Counted from the stretch's first letter, positions 47,990 through 58,876 are shown. The stretch is DNA of 64,000 nt from Periplaneta americana (GCF_040183065.1 NC_091124.1:64362001-64426000); one strand, 5' to 3'. The notes: generated by a model from the letters alone, not told the origin. Made by a program: numbers and translations.

Positions 47990-48400
47990 CGGACCAGTTT
48001 CACGTTCACGTTTGTGACTTCTTAAACATCGGACTGCGAAACCTCGTATCGGGAATGATGATAACGAACTGATATAATGGTCTCCACGCTCTCCCGACTT
48101 AGTCCCTTCTGACTTTTTGTATGGGAATATGTGAAGGATTCAGTGTTTGTGCCACCATTACCGGCTGATCTGCCAGAATTGATAGAATCATGCTACATCG
48201 GATATGGGACGAACTTTATTACAAAGTTGATGTGTGCAGAATCACTAAAGGAGCATATATCGAGCATCTGTAACATGTCAAAAAAACTTGGTGAGTTTTT
48301 CTATGTAACTGTACAGTTTTATGACCATACAGTATGTTACAGTACAGTGATTCTTCGAAATCGCTTAAATTATTTGCAGGTACTCCGTATGTAAAACTGA
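47990..48400 (+). pseudogene. Second, different transposase relic
   Basis: The + strand encodes a broken WSPRSPDL-like segment followed by LFVWEYVKDSVFVPPLPADL and PELIESC. This is the catalytic-Asp to C-terminal region of another Tc1/mariner-superfamily transposase (the usual form reads FLWGYVKD). It faces the opposite way to the relic at 47,150-47,660 and belongs to another family. Confidence 0.75.
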
Positions 48401-48768
48401 TGCCGCCTGATCAACGAATTAGCACCAAGTAACGTTAAAATTAACTGAATGCCTCATATCTGAGCACCTAAATAGATTTAGATTAAGTATGTTTAATTTT
48501 TGTGTAATGTATTCAGAATTAATGAAATTTTCGAATCAAGACATTCAATTAGAAAATACGTGAAAATTTATAAAAGTAAAGAAAAGAGTATAATTGAATA
48601 TATTTTCAGATAGAAAAGAATGTAAAGTATTCGTACGTCTAAAAGAGTATAAATAAATACTCTTAAAGAGTACGCCTATTGTATGTGTGTATGTATGACG
48701 TAGGAATAAGGTTACCGGCAGGTTTTATCAAATTCTGTAAGTTAACCATTAGCCTATCTCCGGGTTCG

Positions 48769-48814
<46 letters not shown>

Positions 48815-48824
48815 CAGCAGCAGC
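48769..48824. repeat. (TAG)n/(CAG)n microsatellite
   Basis: About 15 TAG units followed by four CAG-type units. Confidence 0.92.
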
Positions 48825-49532
48825 ATAAAATACATCTTTTCTGAACGCGTCTACTCTCGCGAACTTCAAGATGCTCTGCTGCTATATTATGTTGGCCCTG
48901 CTTGTTTGGCTAGCGAGAGTCCGCCTGAGTTTGTCATGTTACAGCTTTGCTCAATGTATAGCTACAAAAGAGAAGTAGACCTAAGTGTTGCTTTTAGTTG
49001 TACAGTGACTGTTGTTTTGCATTATGTAAGGTGAAATGCGAAGTTGTTCAGTGGAGAACATTTTCTAATAGGGATTTTGCTTCCAAGAAGAAAATAATTA
49101 AAATTGGACGATCAACTCTTCCTCGAGAAACGTGGTAGGTAAGTGAATCGAAGCAAAAAGTGCACTATTTAGTAGCATTTGATACATAACCGATTTATGG
49201 TCTTGCGGGTTTAGAAAGTCTTTCTTGGTTTATTGCTGGTCTAGCCTTCCATTTCAATTATTGCAAATAATGATTGAACTACGAAAGGGATCAGTGACGT
49301 TACGATATCGATAATAAAATAGAGATTACAAAATCTAGACAACTCATTTTAATTCTGTGATAGTATTACTAAAATAAGGAAATTTTCGAACTGAATAAAC
49401 ATTTAACCTAGTTTTAAAAATAAATCTTGAAACGCACAATGAAAAAGTCAGCTATTTGATAGATCGCCTACCGCATGCTTTCGGTTATGCTATTTTTACC
49501 TTCACCGCAACTTAGTGGTAATTTGGTGTTGG
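48825..49532. other. Non-genic stretch
   Basis: Nothing recognisable: no domain, no splice-bounded conserved exon and no terminal repeats. Confidence 0.5.
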
Positions 49533-49540
49533 GGTTACAC

Positions 49541-50661
49541 CAGGGTTTCCAGACGTCCTGAATTTCCCAGGAATGTTCAGAATTTTACTTGTGTGCCCTG
49601 TGTCCTGGACTAAGTTATATTTGTCCTGGAATGTAAAGAAATGGAAGAAGTACCATTTTTTTGCTAATTTCTATAAAATCATTTTAAAAATTCGTTATTC
49701 ATTTTTTCAAGACCCTGTCCAACCTATGTTCAAGTCGTCGTCAACGCTGCCTGGTGCCTTCTGTCAGGTTCTATTGAAATAAAAACGATAGTGTTACCAC
49801 AGTCTAATAATATATACAGTCACGAAGCTTGAGTTTTGAGGGTGCTAGAAACAATAGACTGTGACGGTACTATTTTGCATTGCCTTTAATGAGGCGATAT
49901 TAGCGATCCTAGTGGTGAGCAACTATCTAATGTTTGCATATTTACTGCGTATTGAGCTTCGCGTCTGTATATACTAGACTGTGGTGTTACAGTGTATTAG
50001 GTATTATATCTTTATTCTATGTGGATATGGAGAAGAATGCAGCGTGTGAAATGGCCAGACAGAATAAGAAGTGAAGCTATGCTAGAAAGCGTGGGCAAAA
50101 GAGGAATAATGCTGAAACTTACCAGGAAGAGAAGAACAAATTGGTTGGACCACTGGCTAAGAAGAAACTGTCTACTGGAAGGAATGGTGAACGGAAGGAA
50201 AGTTCGGCGTAAAAAAGATATCAGATGATAAACAACATTAAGATACATGGATCGTATGCGGAGACTAAGAGGAAGATCGGAGAATGCTGGGTTTGCAGTG
50301 AAAGAACTGCCCTTGGGCATAACACTATGAATGAATTAATTAATCTTTTATCCTTTACTCCCTTTGGAAGTTGATTTATTATTGATAGGATTTAAAACAC
50401 TGTATCGTGCATTTTTTGTATAGATTAGGATATAATATGACGTCATTTTTCAGGGTTTATCAGTAATTCAAAGAAAATTTCATAATATAGCAAAAATGTA
50501 ACAAAATTAAAAGTTTTGGCAGGCCCTGTATAATTAGCTGAAATACATAAAACGAATAAAATCAGATGTATTGCAAATTGAATTAATTCAAAAGTGTAGT
50601 CATGTTAAGGTACATACTATCATTCATTACCTATTTGGCATGAGAGAATCTAGCAACCCTG
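49541..50661. mobile_element. hAT-type element carrying a nested LINE fragment
   Basis: The left end cagggtttccagacgtcc and right end tagcaaccctg are bracketed by ggttacac (49,533-49,540) and gtttacac (50,662-50,669), an 8-bp duplication with one mismatch. The CAGGGTTKC end type is common in hAT elements. The non-LTR fragment at 50,014-50,330 lies inside. No transposase core was found. Confidence 0.78.
50014..50330 (+). mobile_element. 5'-truncated non-LTR retrotransposon, family B copy 2
   Basis: Encodes MWIWRRMQRVKWPDRIRSEA, LKLTRKRRTNWLDHWLRRNC and LLEGMVNGRKVRRKKD, then (shifted) a tail like copy 1 (42,042-42,640), ending ctgggtttgcagtgaaagaa ... gggcataacactatgaatga. The same family and orientation as copy 1; both are broken. 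The target duplication is not clear. Confidence 0.88.
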
Positions 50662-51108
50662 GTTTACACTTCGTAAGCAAATAAAGTAAATAAGTAAGCT
50701 AATGTCAGAATGTATTATTGTAAGAGGTTACTTGGAGCGCCTTTCTCTAGGAACGTGTGTGACCCACCTGCTCGCCATAAATATCGTAATTTCTTTTATA
50801 GGACGAGTATCCATTAAAAGGCGTGTAAAGCCTTGGTTTTTAACAACCGCGCAATGACGCCTGCTTGAACGTGATGCGGCATGCAGAAGTCAAATCTATG
50901 TTTATTTATGAGGCTAGATTTTATAGCCACGCGCGATACTATCGCGCAGCGACTTTGCGCAAGACTCGTTGCGTCATGCGAAGCATGATCCGGATTTTGA
51001 CTACAGCGTGGCATGCAGTAGTGTGTTATGCACTATGGGTTTAATGATTAGGGATCGGAATTTAATTATGCACTATAAAGTAGTATTGCTACTTCGTACA
51101 TATATTAT

Positions 51109-51355
51109 TTATTTTATTTTATTGGGTTATTTTACGACACTGTATCAACATCTAGGTTATTTGGCGTCTGAATGAAATGAAGGTGAAATGATTCCGGGGT
51201 CCAGCACCGAAAGTTACCCAGCATTTGCTCGTATTGATATGAGGGGAAACCCCGTGAAAAAACCTCAACCAGGTAACTTGTCCCGACCGGGATTCGAACC
51301 CGGGCCACCTGGTTTCGCGGCCAGACGCGCTGACCGTTACTCCACAGGTGTGGAC
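51109..51355 (-). mobile_element. tRNA-derived SINE, family 1 copy D
   Basis: An exact 12-bp duplication tacatatattat (51,097-51,108; 51,356-51,367) brackets a minus-strand SINE. It has an A-rich tail (T-rich on +), a central block and an intact box B (GGTTCGAATCCCGG on the minus strand). Box A reads GGAGTAACGGTCAGCGCG. This is the best-preserved head in the window and probably the youngest copy. Confidence 0.94.
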
Positions 51356-51367
51356 TACATATATTAT

Positions 51368-52012
51368 ATTTAACCAAGCCCCAAACATGTCTGATACGAT
51401 AAATTACATTAATTTTATTTGGGTAAGCATAGTGCGAGAGAAAACGTGGTTTACAGAGTTACGAAGTTGAAATATTCCAATAATACCAAATATTACCTAA
51501 AGAAACCAAGTACTCACTACTGAACTGAGCGCCTAGCTCTTCAAATGTGCAATTTAAAGGCTTCTGTGATTTAACATAATGTGCATTGCTTCCCACACCA
51601 CAGCTAAGTATCCAGAAACATCTGATATTAGACGCGTATGGGAGCGTGGTTAAATATATACGAACTAGCAGTACTACTTTATAGTGAATATACTTCTGAC
51701 CCCAAGTAATGATACAGCCTTACTCTTTATAATAGGTTGAAAATTTTCTAAAATATTGTTCTTGTATTGTAGGCCAACAGTATTCGTATTTGTATCATGA
51801 GTTCCAATGAAGTGCTTGAAGAGAAAATATAAATAGATTTTGCGCGTAGTTTACATGTTATTTATGACGTTAGCAAAAGTCGTACAAGGACAGGATTTTC
51901 AAGCAAAATGTCTGGAAATGTATTGAAAATATTTGTGGCAACTTAAGTTGCACAGTAAACCAGTAGGCCTAATCTTAAATCATTAACATCATCACCGTCC
52001 ACTACTCTTCTA
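51368..52012. other. Non-genic stretch
   Basis: No gene or element was recognised; it leads into the 21-bp minisatellite. Confidence 0.55.
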
Positions 52013-52618
52013 CGCCGTGCACTACTGTACTTAATTATGTCGTGCGCTACTGTACTTATGTTGTGCGCTAATGTACTTATGTTGTGCGATACTATACTTA
52101 TTATGTGCGATATTGTACTTATGACGTGCGCTAATGTACTTATGTTGTGCGATACTATACTTATGATGTGCGATACTGTACTTATGATGTGCGATACTGT
52201 ACTTATGTCGTGCGCTACTGTACTTATGTCTGCGATACTGTACTTATGTTGTGCGCTACTGTACTTATTATGTGCACTACTGTACGTATGTCTGCGCTAC
52301 TGTACTTATGTTGTGCGATACTGTACTTATGTCGTGCGCTACTGTACTTATGTCGTGCGCTACTGTACTTATGTCGTGCGCTACTGTACTTATGTCGTGC
52401 GCTACTGTACTTATGTCGTGCGCTACTGTACTTATGTTGTGCGCTACTGTACTTATGTTGTGCGCTACTGTACTTATGTCGTGCGCTACTGTACTTATGT
52501 CGTGCGCTACTGTACTTATGTTGTGCGATACTGTACTTATGACGTGCGCTCCTGTACTTATGTCGTGCGCTATTGTACTACGTCGTGCACTATTCTTCTA
52601 CGTCATGCACTACATGTC
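52013..52618 (+). repeat. 21-bp minisatellite, about 27 units
   Basis: The unit ttatgtcgtgcgctactgtac recurs with small substitutions (cgc/cga, gtcg/gttg) and a few short deletions. Since 21 is a multiple of 3, three + frames stay open (up to 212 codons, repeats such as RYCTYVV and ALLYLCR). These are by-products, not genes. Confidence 0.95.
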
Positions 52619-53143
52619 GTGCGAGCTGAATCACGGATTGTTCGAAATTTTTTTCAAACCGGTCACGCACATTAGTTGAGTTTGGGACAGTTTTCAAACA
52701 GTTCTCAAACCATCATAAACTTGCTGTACGAACAGACCTATTATCGTTAGTGAAAATTGTGCATAATATGCCACATCATTGTGCCAGTGCCGTAAAATAT
52801 TACCATGCCAACTAAAACGTCATGAATTCTATTATGATGGCAGAACTTGTGCCATAAAGTTAACATTTTGAAACTATTTGCCATGCTATAGTATATACAT
52901 CATTGTTGTCATAGCAATCTCTTTCTTCATAAATCATGATATCAAACTACCCATCATTACAAAATATCTGATGATATTTCTTTATTAAATGTTTTATAAT
53001 GCTGTCGTACAAAAAATAATATATGAAAGACGTTTATAAAATTAGGAAACTCACTTCGCTCGTTCCCTAAAATTTGACTCTTGCTATAAAGTACGAGTAT
53101 AACATTATGAACTTGTTTCATAATATCCTATTTCGTAAAACTA
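52619..53143. other. Non-genic stretch
   Basis: AT-rich DNA. Near 53,035-53,075 a short segment (gaaactcacttcgctcgttc) resembles the hairpin centre of the two-copy 0.6-kb repeat, but the rest does not match. Confidence 0.5.
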
Positions 53144-53145
53144 TA

Positions 53146-53757
53146 CTGGATGTTCATTTGAAAGTGTGTCATGACGTCACTGTTGATGAGTCAGCGATTT
53201 GAAGTGAGTTTCAGCTTTTGTGTCAGAGAAGCTGCCTATTAATCAAGGCGTTCAATCTGAACTTGAGAACGTGTACGGTATAACTTGAACGTCGTAGCAA
53301 CAGACGGCGGTCTGTACGGTCTGTGTGCTACCATAACCTCTTTCGAACTATGTTTTGCGCGGCCAAGTCGTACGCGGGGTATTTGTTATCATCGGTTGCG
53401 TACGGCAACATTCCACAATACAAATCAAATGCTCCGTGTCCATGTTGACCGTCAAAGTTAATGTCAACAAATACGTAGGCTAAGTAATCGTCTTAACCCT
53501 CTCCCCATATCCCGACAGTAAGAAAAAACTCACCTCAGTACATGTTTCCTAACAGTTCACATTCCTGCCACTACCGGCGTTATCGGACGTATCGGTAAGT
53601 GCTCTTCTGAATGAACGCCGTACTTGCTAGGCAACTTCTCAAGCACATAAGTAATACACCTCTGCGGAAGTGTAGGAAGATTGAATTCTCTAGGCTCATC
53701 GACTAGCCACATGACGGCATACAGCGAGCCATGACACACTTTGAACTGAATACCCAG
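53146..53757. mobile_element. TIR element, 0.6 kb, TA-flanked
   Basis: The left ctggatgttcatttgaaagt (then gtgtcatg) and right catgacacactttgaactga (then atacccag) are inverted repeats of about 30 bp with four mismatches. TA lies at 53,144-53,145 and 53,758-53,759. The interior is more GC-rich than the flanks. A 60-codon minus-strand frame (LPTLPQRCITYVLEKLPSK) runs out of the right TIR and is probably fortuitous. Superfamily undetermined. Confidence 0.75.
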
Positions 53758-53769
53758 TAGTTGCGATTT

Positions 53770-54185
53770 CTTAAACTCCGTGGCATCTGGGGACAGAACT
53801 TGTGTTTCTTTATCGCCGTAGTTAAAATTATATTAACTCAATCTTAAATTTGTTATAAAATTCGTAATATTAAATTGAAACAGTCAAGAGCAACTTAAGC
53901 GAAATATTTTCGAGATGGGTACCAAAAACTTAAGTGTATTTTTTTTTTAATTTAGAGCACTTTGCGTAGAAAAATAATGTTTTATTCCAATAATGAAATT
54001 CCATCAGCTGATATTCACTGCCTTCATAACGTACAGTGTCCTCACATTAAAATTACATTCATTAAACAACTTAATGAACATATTGTTATAATTTATAATA
54101 TCTTGAATTGTACTGTACACTGGACGAAAGAAAAAAAGTAGTTAGCTACGTACTCTGTTTCCACGTCATTCCAGATAGAATTGAG
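53770..54185. other. Non-genic stretch
   Basis: No gene or element recognised. Confidence 0.5.
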
Positions 54186-54938
54186 GCGGTAGCCGGAAAA
54201 TGGGCCGATAGATCTATAGGCCCTTTTTCGGGAGAACGTTTAATTCGATTCTTCGTTTTAAAATCTACTTGCTTACATAGTTGCGTTTCAATATCTTGTA
54301 AACATATGGCAGGGTAGTTAACTGAATGAACTCATGCACCCTTGCGTAGTTGTGGAACTCAGCAAACATCAGTGAAGACGATTCTCAAAGTGAGTGCGAG
54401 TCCATCCAGGATGTGCATTGAAGTGTAAACTGCACTCTGAAGATAAACTTTAAAGTGAGTGTGAGTCCATTCTAGATTAATACTAAATAAGTTGTAATCT
54501 GTATTCTGTACCCAACAGATATTCTTGATTTTTACGTTTTCGGTACAATTTATGATGTAACTATGATATGTATAATATGTAAGAAATATAATTTTTCTAA
54601 AATTATTTTGAACTTGTAAACCTCTGTAATGTGCGTTTTTCAATGCTGATGTTTAACTTCTGCTAAAATATAATCTTGTTGAAAGTATTTTGATAAAATA
54701 AACTTGTTCTCTGGAAAAAGGGCCTATAAAATTCTCTAATAAAATATATTTATTTGTAACACTATTAAATTCGGAATTTATTATTTAACAAAAACTTGTA
54801 GGCAAATATTATTATTATAAGAGTATGGAAATTTTGATAAAAGTGCATTTAAATCGCTATTACATAAAATTAAATCTTTCAATCTTTGTTTTCTCGAAAC
54901 ATTACTTTTGCTTATGGGCCCTTTTTACAGCTACCGCG
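54186..54938. mobile_element. Nested or compound TIR element
   Basis: The outer inverted repeats gcggtagccggaaaatgggc (54,187) and gggccctttttacagctacc (ending near 54,938) enclose a second pair, taggccctttttcgggagaa (54,217) and gttctctggaaaaagggcct (ending 54,726). TA flanks the inner pair. Both pairs share GGCCCTTTTT, so this may be one compound element rather than two insertions. It is non-coding. Confidence 0.55.
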
Positions 54939-55270
54939 TCAATTGAAATTCACTTCCTCTGGCAACGAATTTTCCAGCTATTCATTATTTCCATTACAGA
55001 TACCACAAATAATGGCATAGTTAGGACTCTGAAATAAATCATGAAAGACAGTTTTTAATAATTTTTTGCTTGATACAAAGAGGGGTAATGTAGATAAGAG
55101 TTCATAATTTGTCCTCAACAGCCTAGGTCGGAGATAAAGACATTTCTGATAAATATCTCTCTTGGTACAGCTGCAAGCTTTCCACGCCATAAATATTATG
55201 ACATTTGTTCCAAGAATATCAACTTACGTCCTTGGGTCAGCACTTCAAATAATTACATGCATGCATAGAC
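54939..55270. other. Non-genic stretch
   Basis: Nothing recognisable. Confidence 0.5.
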
Positions 55271-55346
55271 TACATACATACATACATACATACATACATA
55301 CATACATACATACATACATACATACATACATACATACATACATACA
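55271..55346. repeat. (TACA)n microsatellite
   Basis: About 19 uninterrupted TACA units. Confidence 0.95.
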
Positions 55347-55649
55347 AAGTAGCTCGTGTAATCAGCATGGCGCTAAGTCATTGCTTGAAACAACACACAC
55401 AGTTGCAAAACTTTGTTAGCTATTATGTTACGTCCATTTTTGGCTTTCCTTTACAAAATTCTCTAATTTGTTCTTTTGTAAGAAACTGCGAAAACGGAGT
55501 AAGACAAGTGGCCAACAGGCTTGGAGCTCACATAGACACTTCTTCTCAGCTCCAATTTCCGTTACAAGATTGCGTTTTCGTGTTCCTTTCAAATGTTTCT
55601 CCTCCCATTTTCCCCATATATTCATTTACTCAGTTTCAAAAGGAGACAG

Positions 55650-55730
55650 ATAAGGTTCCTATTCTCTACCGAGAACTGAACTCGGGTACGTTAGATTTTC
55701 AGCTAAAAATCTACCACTTACGCCACCCCA
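55650..55730 (-). repeat. tRNA-like SINE head
   Basis: On the minus strand: box-A-like TGGCGTAAGTGGTAG, a hairpin AGATTTT...AAAATCT in the anticodon position, and box B-like GAGTTCAGTTCTCGG. The body is not delimited. The 138-codon + frame over 55,367-55,783 crosses it and is not supported as a gene. Confidence 0.45.
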
Positions 55731-55734
55731 TAAT

Positions 55735-56128
55735 TATAAAATTGTTATTAAATAACGTATTATGTTTTCCGTCACCTATTTAACAATAGGCTAATGCGAG
55801 TCGTGTTAATTCACAGTTTGACATTGAACATTATGTCACTGAAGGCATATCGTGTATCCGTCTACTAAAAACACTACTGTAGTGTACAAGTTGATGAAGT
55901 TCGATCTACTGTACGAAGTTGAGGTCTGGTCCAAAAGAATGTGTAAAAATCGACGAAGAATAAGGTAGGAGGTGGTCGCTATCTATCCGTGACACAGAAA
56001 CACAGCATCACGTGGTTTGGATGAAATAATGATGGAAGTTTTGGTGCCATAAAATATGGCACAAAAAATACAACATGTTGAAATCGCTGTGTCACCTGAA
56101 TGGTAAGGTTTAGATAAATGTTGCCTAG
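55735..56128. other. Upstream flank of the DEG/ENaC gene
   Basis: No upstream exon or core promoter could be identified with confidence. The reading frame of the first channel exon is open back to 56,129, just after a tgcctag that could serve as an acceptor but lacks a good pyrimidine tract. Confidence 0.45.
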
Positions 56129-56209
56129 GTTACCGAAACACGAGGCAAAGAAAGGAAATACGTGAGACGATACTTGTGTCAGTCACTCCGTAAGTTGCTG
56201 AAGTTCGCC

Positions 56210-56323
56210 ATGAAACTCAGCTGTTCTTCCCTCACTGGGCTCTGGCTCAAGTATGGAAGTCGCATACGGAAATTCGTCCGGTTTGTCGTACTCTCGGCCT
56301 GCACTGTCGTTGTCATCATACAG
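56210..56323 (+). CDS. DEG/ENaC (pickpocket-like) channel, exon 1 with TM1
   Basis: First recognisable exon of an amiloride-sensitive-type sodium-channel subunit. From the ATG in a good context (cgccATGa) it reads MKLSCSSLTGLWLKYGSR, then RKFVRFVVLSACTVVVIIQ, a single membrane helix (TM1), ending at CAG|gtgagt in phase 0. The S-L-T-G-L segment sits where the family has its S-x-H-G gating motif. The frame is open upstream to 56,129, so the true start could be further 5' (an exon start there, or a Val/Leu-rich N-terminus). Family channels are trimers that conduct Na+ and act in osmosensing, mechanosensing or taste. The call depends on the join to exon 2. Confidence 0.78.
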
Positions 56324-56701
56324 GTGAGTGTTCTCTCGAGAATTTAAATCTAGGATAGGATGGTATATTTCGAAAATCTAACTGCAGTCGATGTAGGGCA
56401 AAGGTTACTTGCTTTCTAATAATGAAATTGTAGCTTCGTTACATGACCGAAATAAATACTTTTCTACAAAGAAACATTAATTTAAAATAAAACATTAAAA
56501 AGTATATCCAATTATCTTTATTCTTTTTCTACTGTTCTTTCTCGTTCTCCTTTTTAGTCTTCTACTCTACCATCTTTTTATATGAAAATACAAGTGCAAA
56601 GGGCAAATTTGTTCCATATGGCCAATTAATAAGGATTATCTCCTTTTTTATTTTACTAAATAAGCGTTTGTCCGAAAAACATTTTACAAACGCAAATTGT
56701 C

Positions 56702-56702
<1 letters not shown>

Positions 56703-56754
<52 letters not shown>
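56703..56754. repeat. (TTA)n microsatellite
   Basis: About 17 uninterrupted TTA units. Confidence 0.93.
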
Positions 56755-56756
<2 letters not shown>

Positions 56757-57942
56757 CTCCAATGGGGGGGTAGCCCTATTTTACATATATGTATGCTAGG
56801 GCTATAGTTTTACACAAAAAAAATAACCATAAAAACAAATGGAAAAGAAAAATAAATTAGCTTACACAATGTAAACAGAACATAAATAATCCGTAATTTA
56901 GACATTGCGATTGTAAAGCAAACATCAGACATCAATTTGAGACAAACAAAAAACAGTTACAACACACATACGTAACACTTCTTAAAAACCGTTCTCTATA
57001 ACATATATATGCAACTTTCCGTACCATACGTTATAAATTAATACACAATAGACACACAAACACAAACAAGCTATAATTAAGACATTGCGACGACATCAAG
57101 CATCCCATAACTATGACTCACACACATAACAAATCAAGCATCCGCTACAACACATACACTTCAACATAGTAACCACACTTTTAAGAGTTACAAATTTCGC
57201 TCCCAGAAATAGGACATTGAAGAATGTTATTTCCTACAGGGTCTTAAACATATCTGTGATAAATTTGTGGAATTCTTTTAAGCAACATTGCTTCAGAAGA
57301 ACTTTTGTTATTGGTGGTGAGAAAGTTGTATCGCACATGCTAAGATGGGTTTGTAGCCTGTATCTCTTGCGTTCTTGTAGCATGCACTCAAATAACAGGT
57401 GGTCGACTTGTCTTTATAAGGTCGTATTCTATTCCAAGGCAAAATAACGTCACATTACTGCAGAAAATAGAACATAACTACGAAAATTATCTACAGCATA
57501 ATACAGAGTTTGGTTCCACTCACGTTAGAATTGAATTGTTGAGAACTTTAAAACTTTAAAAATGTTTTCACTCATCACTTTATAATAAAAGTGATATATC
57601 ATATTACAGTACGAGACGGGACAAATTGTCAAACGAGGCTGAAATACGAGTTTGATAACTAGACTTCGAAATTCAGATCCTAGTCTGAGAAATATAGATT
57701 AACTGACAGCGGAGTATTGGGCGGAGGGGGGGGGGGAACAGGCTAATGCTTGTTTATTTTTTCCATCTATCGCTATCGGATCTATCCACTGTGCTGTCTG
57801 TGTACGACTAGTTGGAAGTTTCGTGCGTACTGGCATTGAAGTTGAGACAGTTGGGACAACGTGAAGTCATTGCGATGTCGAAAACAGTTCAATTGGAACA
57901 CATTTTAAAATATAAATTAAGTTCCTTCCACAAGAAAAAACC

Positions 57943-58700
57943 TTACTTACTTACGGTTTTTAGGGAACCCGGAGGTTCATTGCCGCCCTCACATAAGTCC
58001 GCCATCGGTCCCTATCCTGAGCAAGATTAATCCAGTCCCTACCATCATAACCCATCTACTTCAAATCCATTTTTATATTATTATCCTCCCATCTACGTCT
58101 CGGCCTCCCCAAAGGTCTTTTTCCCTGCGGTCTCCTAGCTAAACACTCTATATGCATTTCTGGATTTGCCCACACATGCTACATGACTTGTCCATCTCAA
58201 ACGTCTGGATTTAATATTACCAATTATGTCAGGTGAAGAATACAATGCGTGCACTTCTGCGTTGTCTAACTTTCTCCATTCTCCTGTAACATTATCCCTC
58301 TTACTTCTTAGCTCCAAATATTTTCCAAACCACCTTATTCTCGAGCACTCTTAACCTCTGTTCCTCTGTCGAAGTGAGAGTCCAAGTTTCACAACCGGTA
58401 ATATAACTGTTTTATAAATTCTAACTTTCAGTTTTTTTAAAGCTGACTAGGTGAGAAAAGCTTTTCAACCGAATGATAGGAGGCATTTCCAATATTTATT
58501 CTTCGTTTAATTTCCTCTCGAGCGTCATTTATACTCGTATTTGCTACTGTTGCTCCTAGATATTTGAATTTTTCCACTTCTTCAAAAGATATATGTTCAA
58601 TTTTTATATTTCCATTTCGTACTATGTTCTGATCACGAGACATAATCATAACCCTTTTTTTTCGGGATTTACTTCCAAAGCTATCTCCTTACTTGTTTCA
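57943..58700 (-). mobile_element. 5'-truncated non-LTR retrotransposon, family C
   Basis: Minus strand: NIKIEHISFEEVEKFKYLGA, TVANTSINDAREEIKRRINI, then across frameshifts IYKTVILPVV, TGEWRKLDNAEVHALYSSPD and IIGNIKSRRLRWTSHVACVG, and a remnant of the G-x-P-x-G-R-P-R tail. It ends 3' in a (TAAG)n-like tail (cttacttacttac on +). Stops and shifts inactivate it. It lies antisense within intron 1 of the channel gene. Confidence 0.9.
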
Positions 58701-58810
58701 AGTAAAATAACATGTGAGTACTAGTGTTAGGCCTACTTATCATAATTTTCTCTTTTTGTGTGTGTATCTGAAAATAGTGTTCTTCATTTGTTCTGTACTT
58801 CGCTATATTA

Positions 58811-58811
58811 C

Positions 58812-58858
<47 letters not shown>
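58811..58858. repeat. (ATT)n microsatellite next to exon 2 acceptor
   Basis: About 16 ATT units ending 18 bp before the splice acceptor at 58,876; it may occupy the branch-point region. Confidence 0.9.
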
Positions 58859-58859
<1 letters not shown>

Positions 58860-58876
58860 GTTGGTTTCTTCCTCAG

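Larger units (their letters stand above)
56324..58876. other. Intron 1 of the DEG/ENaC gene
   Basis: A 2.55-kb intron, donor gtgagt, acceptor ttcttcctcag. It holds an ATT microsatellite (56,703-56,754), a G-run (57,724-57,734), a minus-strand non-LTR fragment (57,943-58,700) and a second ATT microsatellite (58,811-58,858) just 18 bp before exon 2. Confidence 0.75.

Noticed and set aside
52037-52679. Three overlapping long frames (212, 131 and 142 codons) of Cys/Tyr/Val or Met/Leu/Cys repeats
   Set aside because: They are the three phases of a 21-bp minisatellite; repeat length divisible by 3 explains the lack of stops.
53557-53739. 60-codon minus-strand frame that looks protein-like (LPQRCITYVLEKLPSK)
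   Set aside because: It reads out of the terminal repeat of a 0.6-kb element, starts within the TIR and has no splice or domain support.
55367-55783. 138-codon + frame
   Set aside because: It follows a TACA microsatellite, crosses a tRNA-like SINE head and has no recognisable domain.
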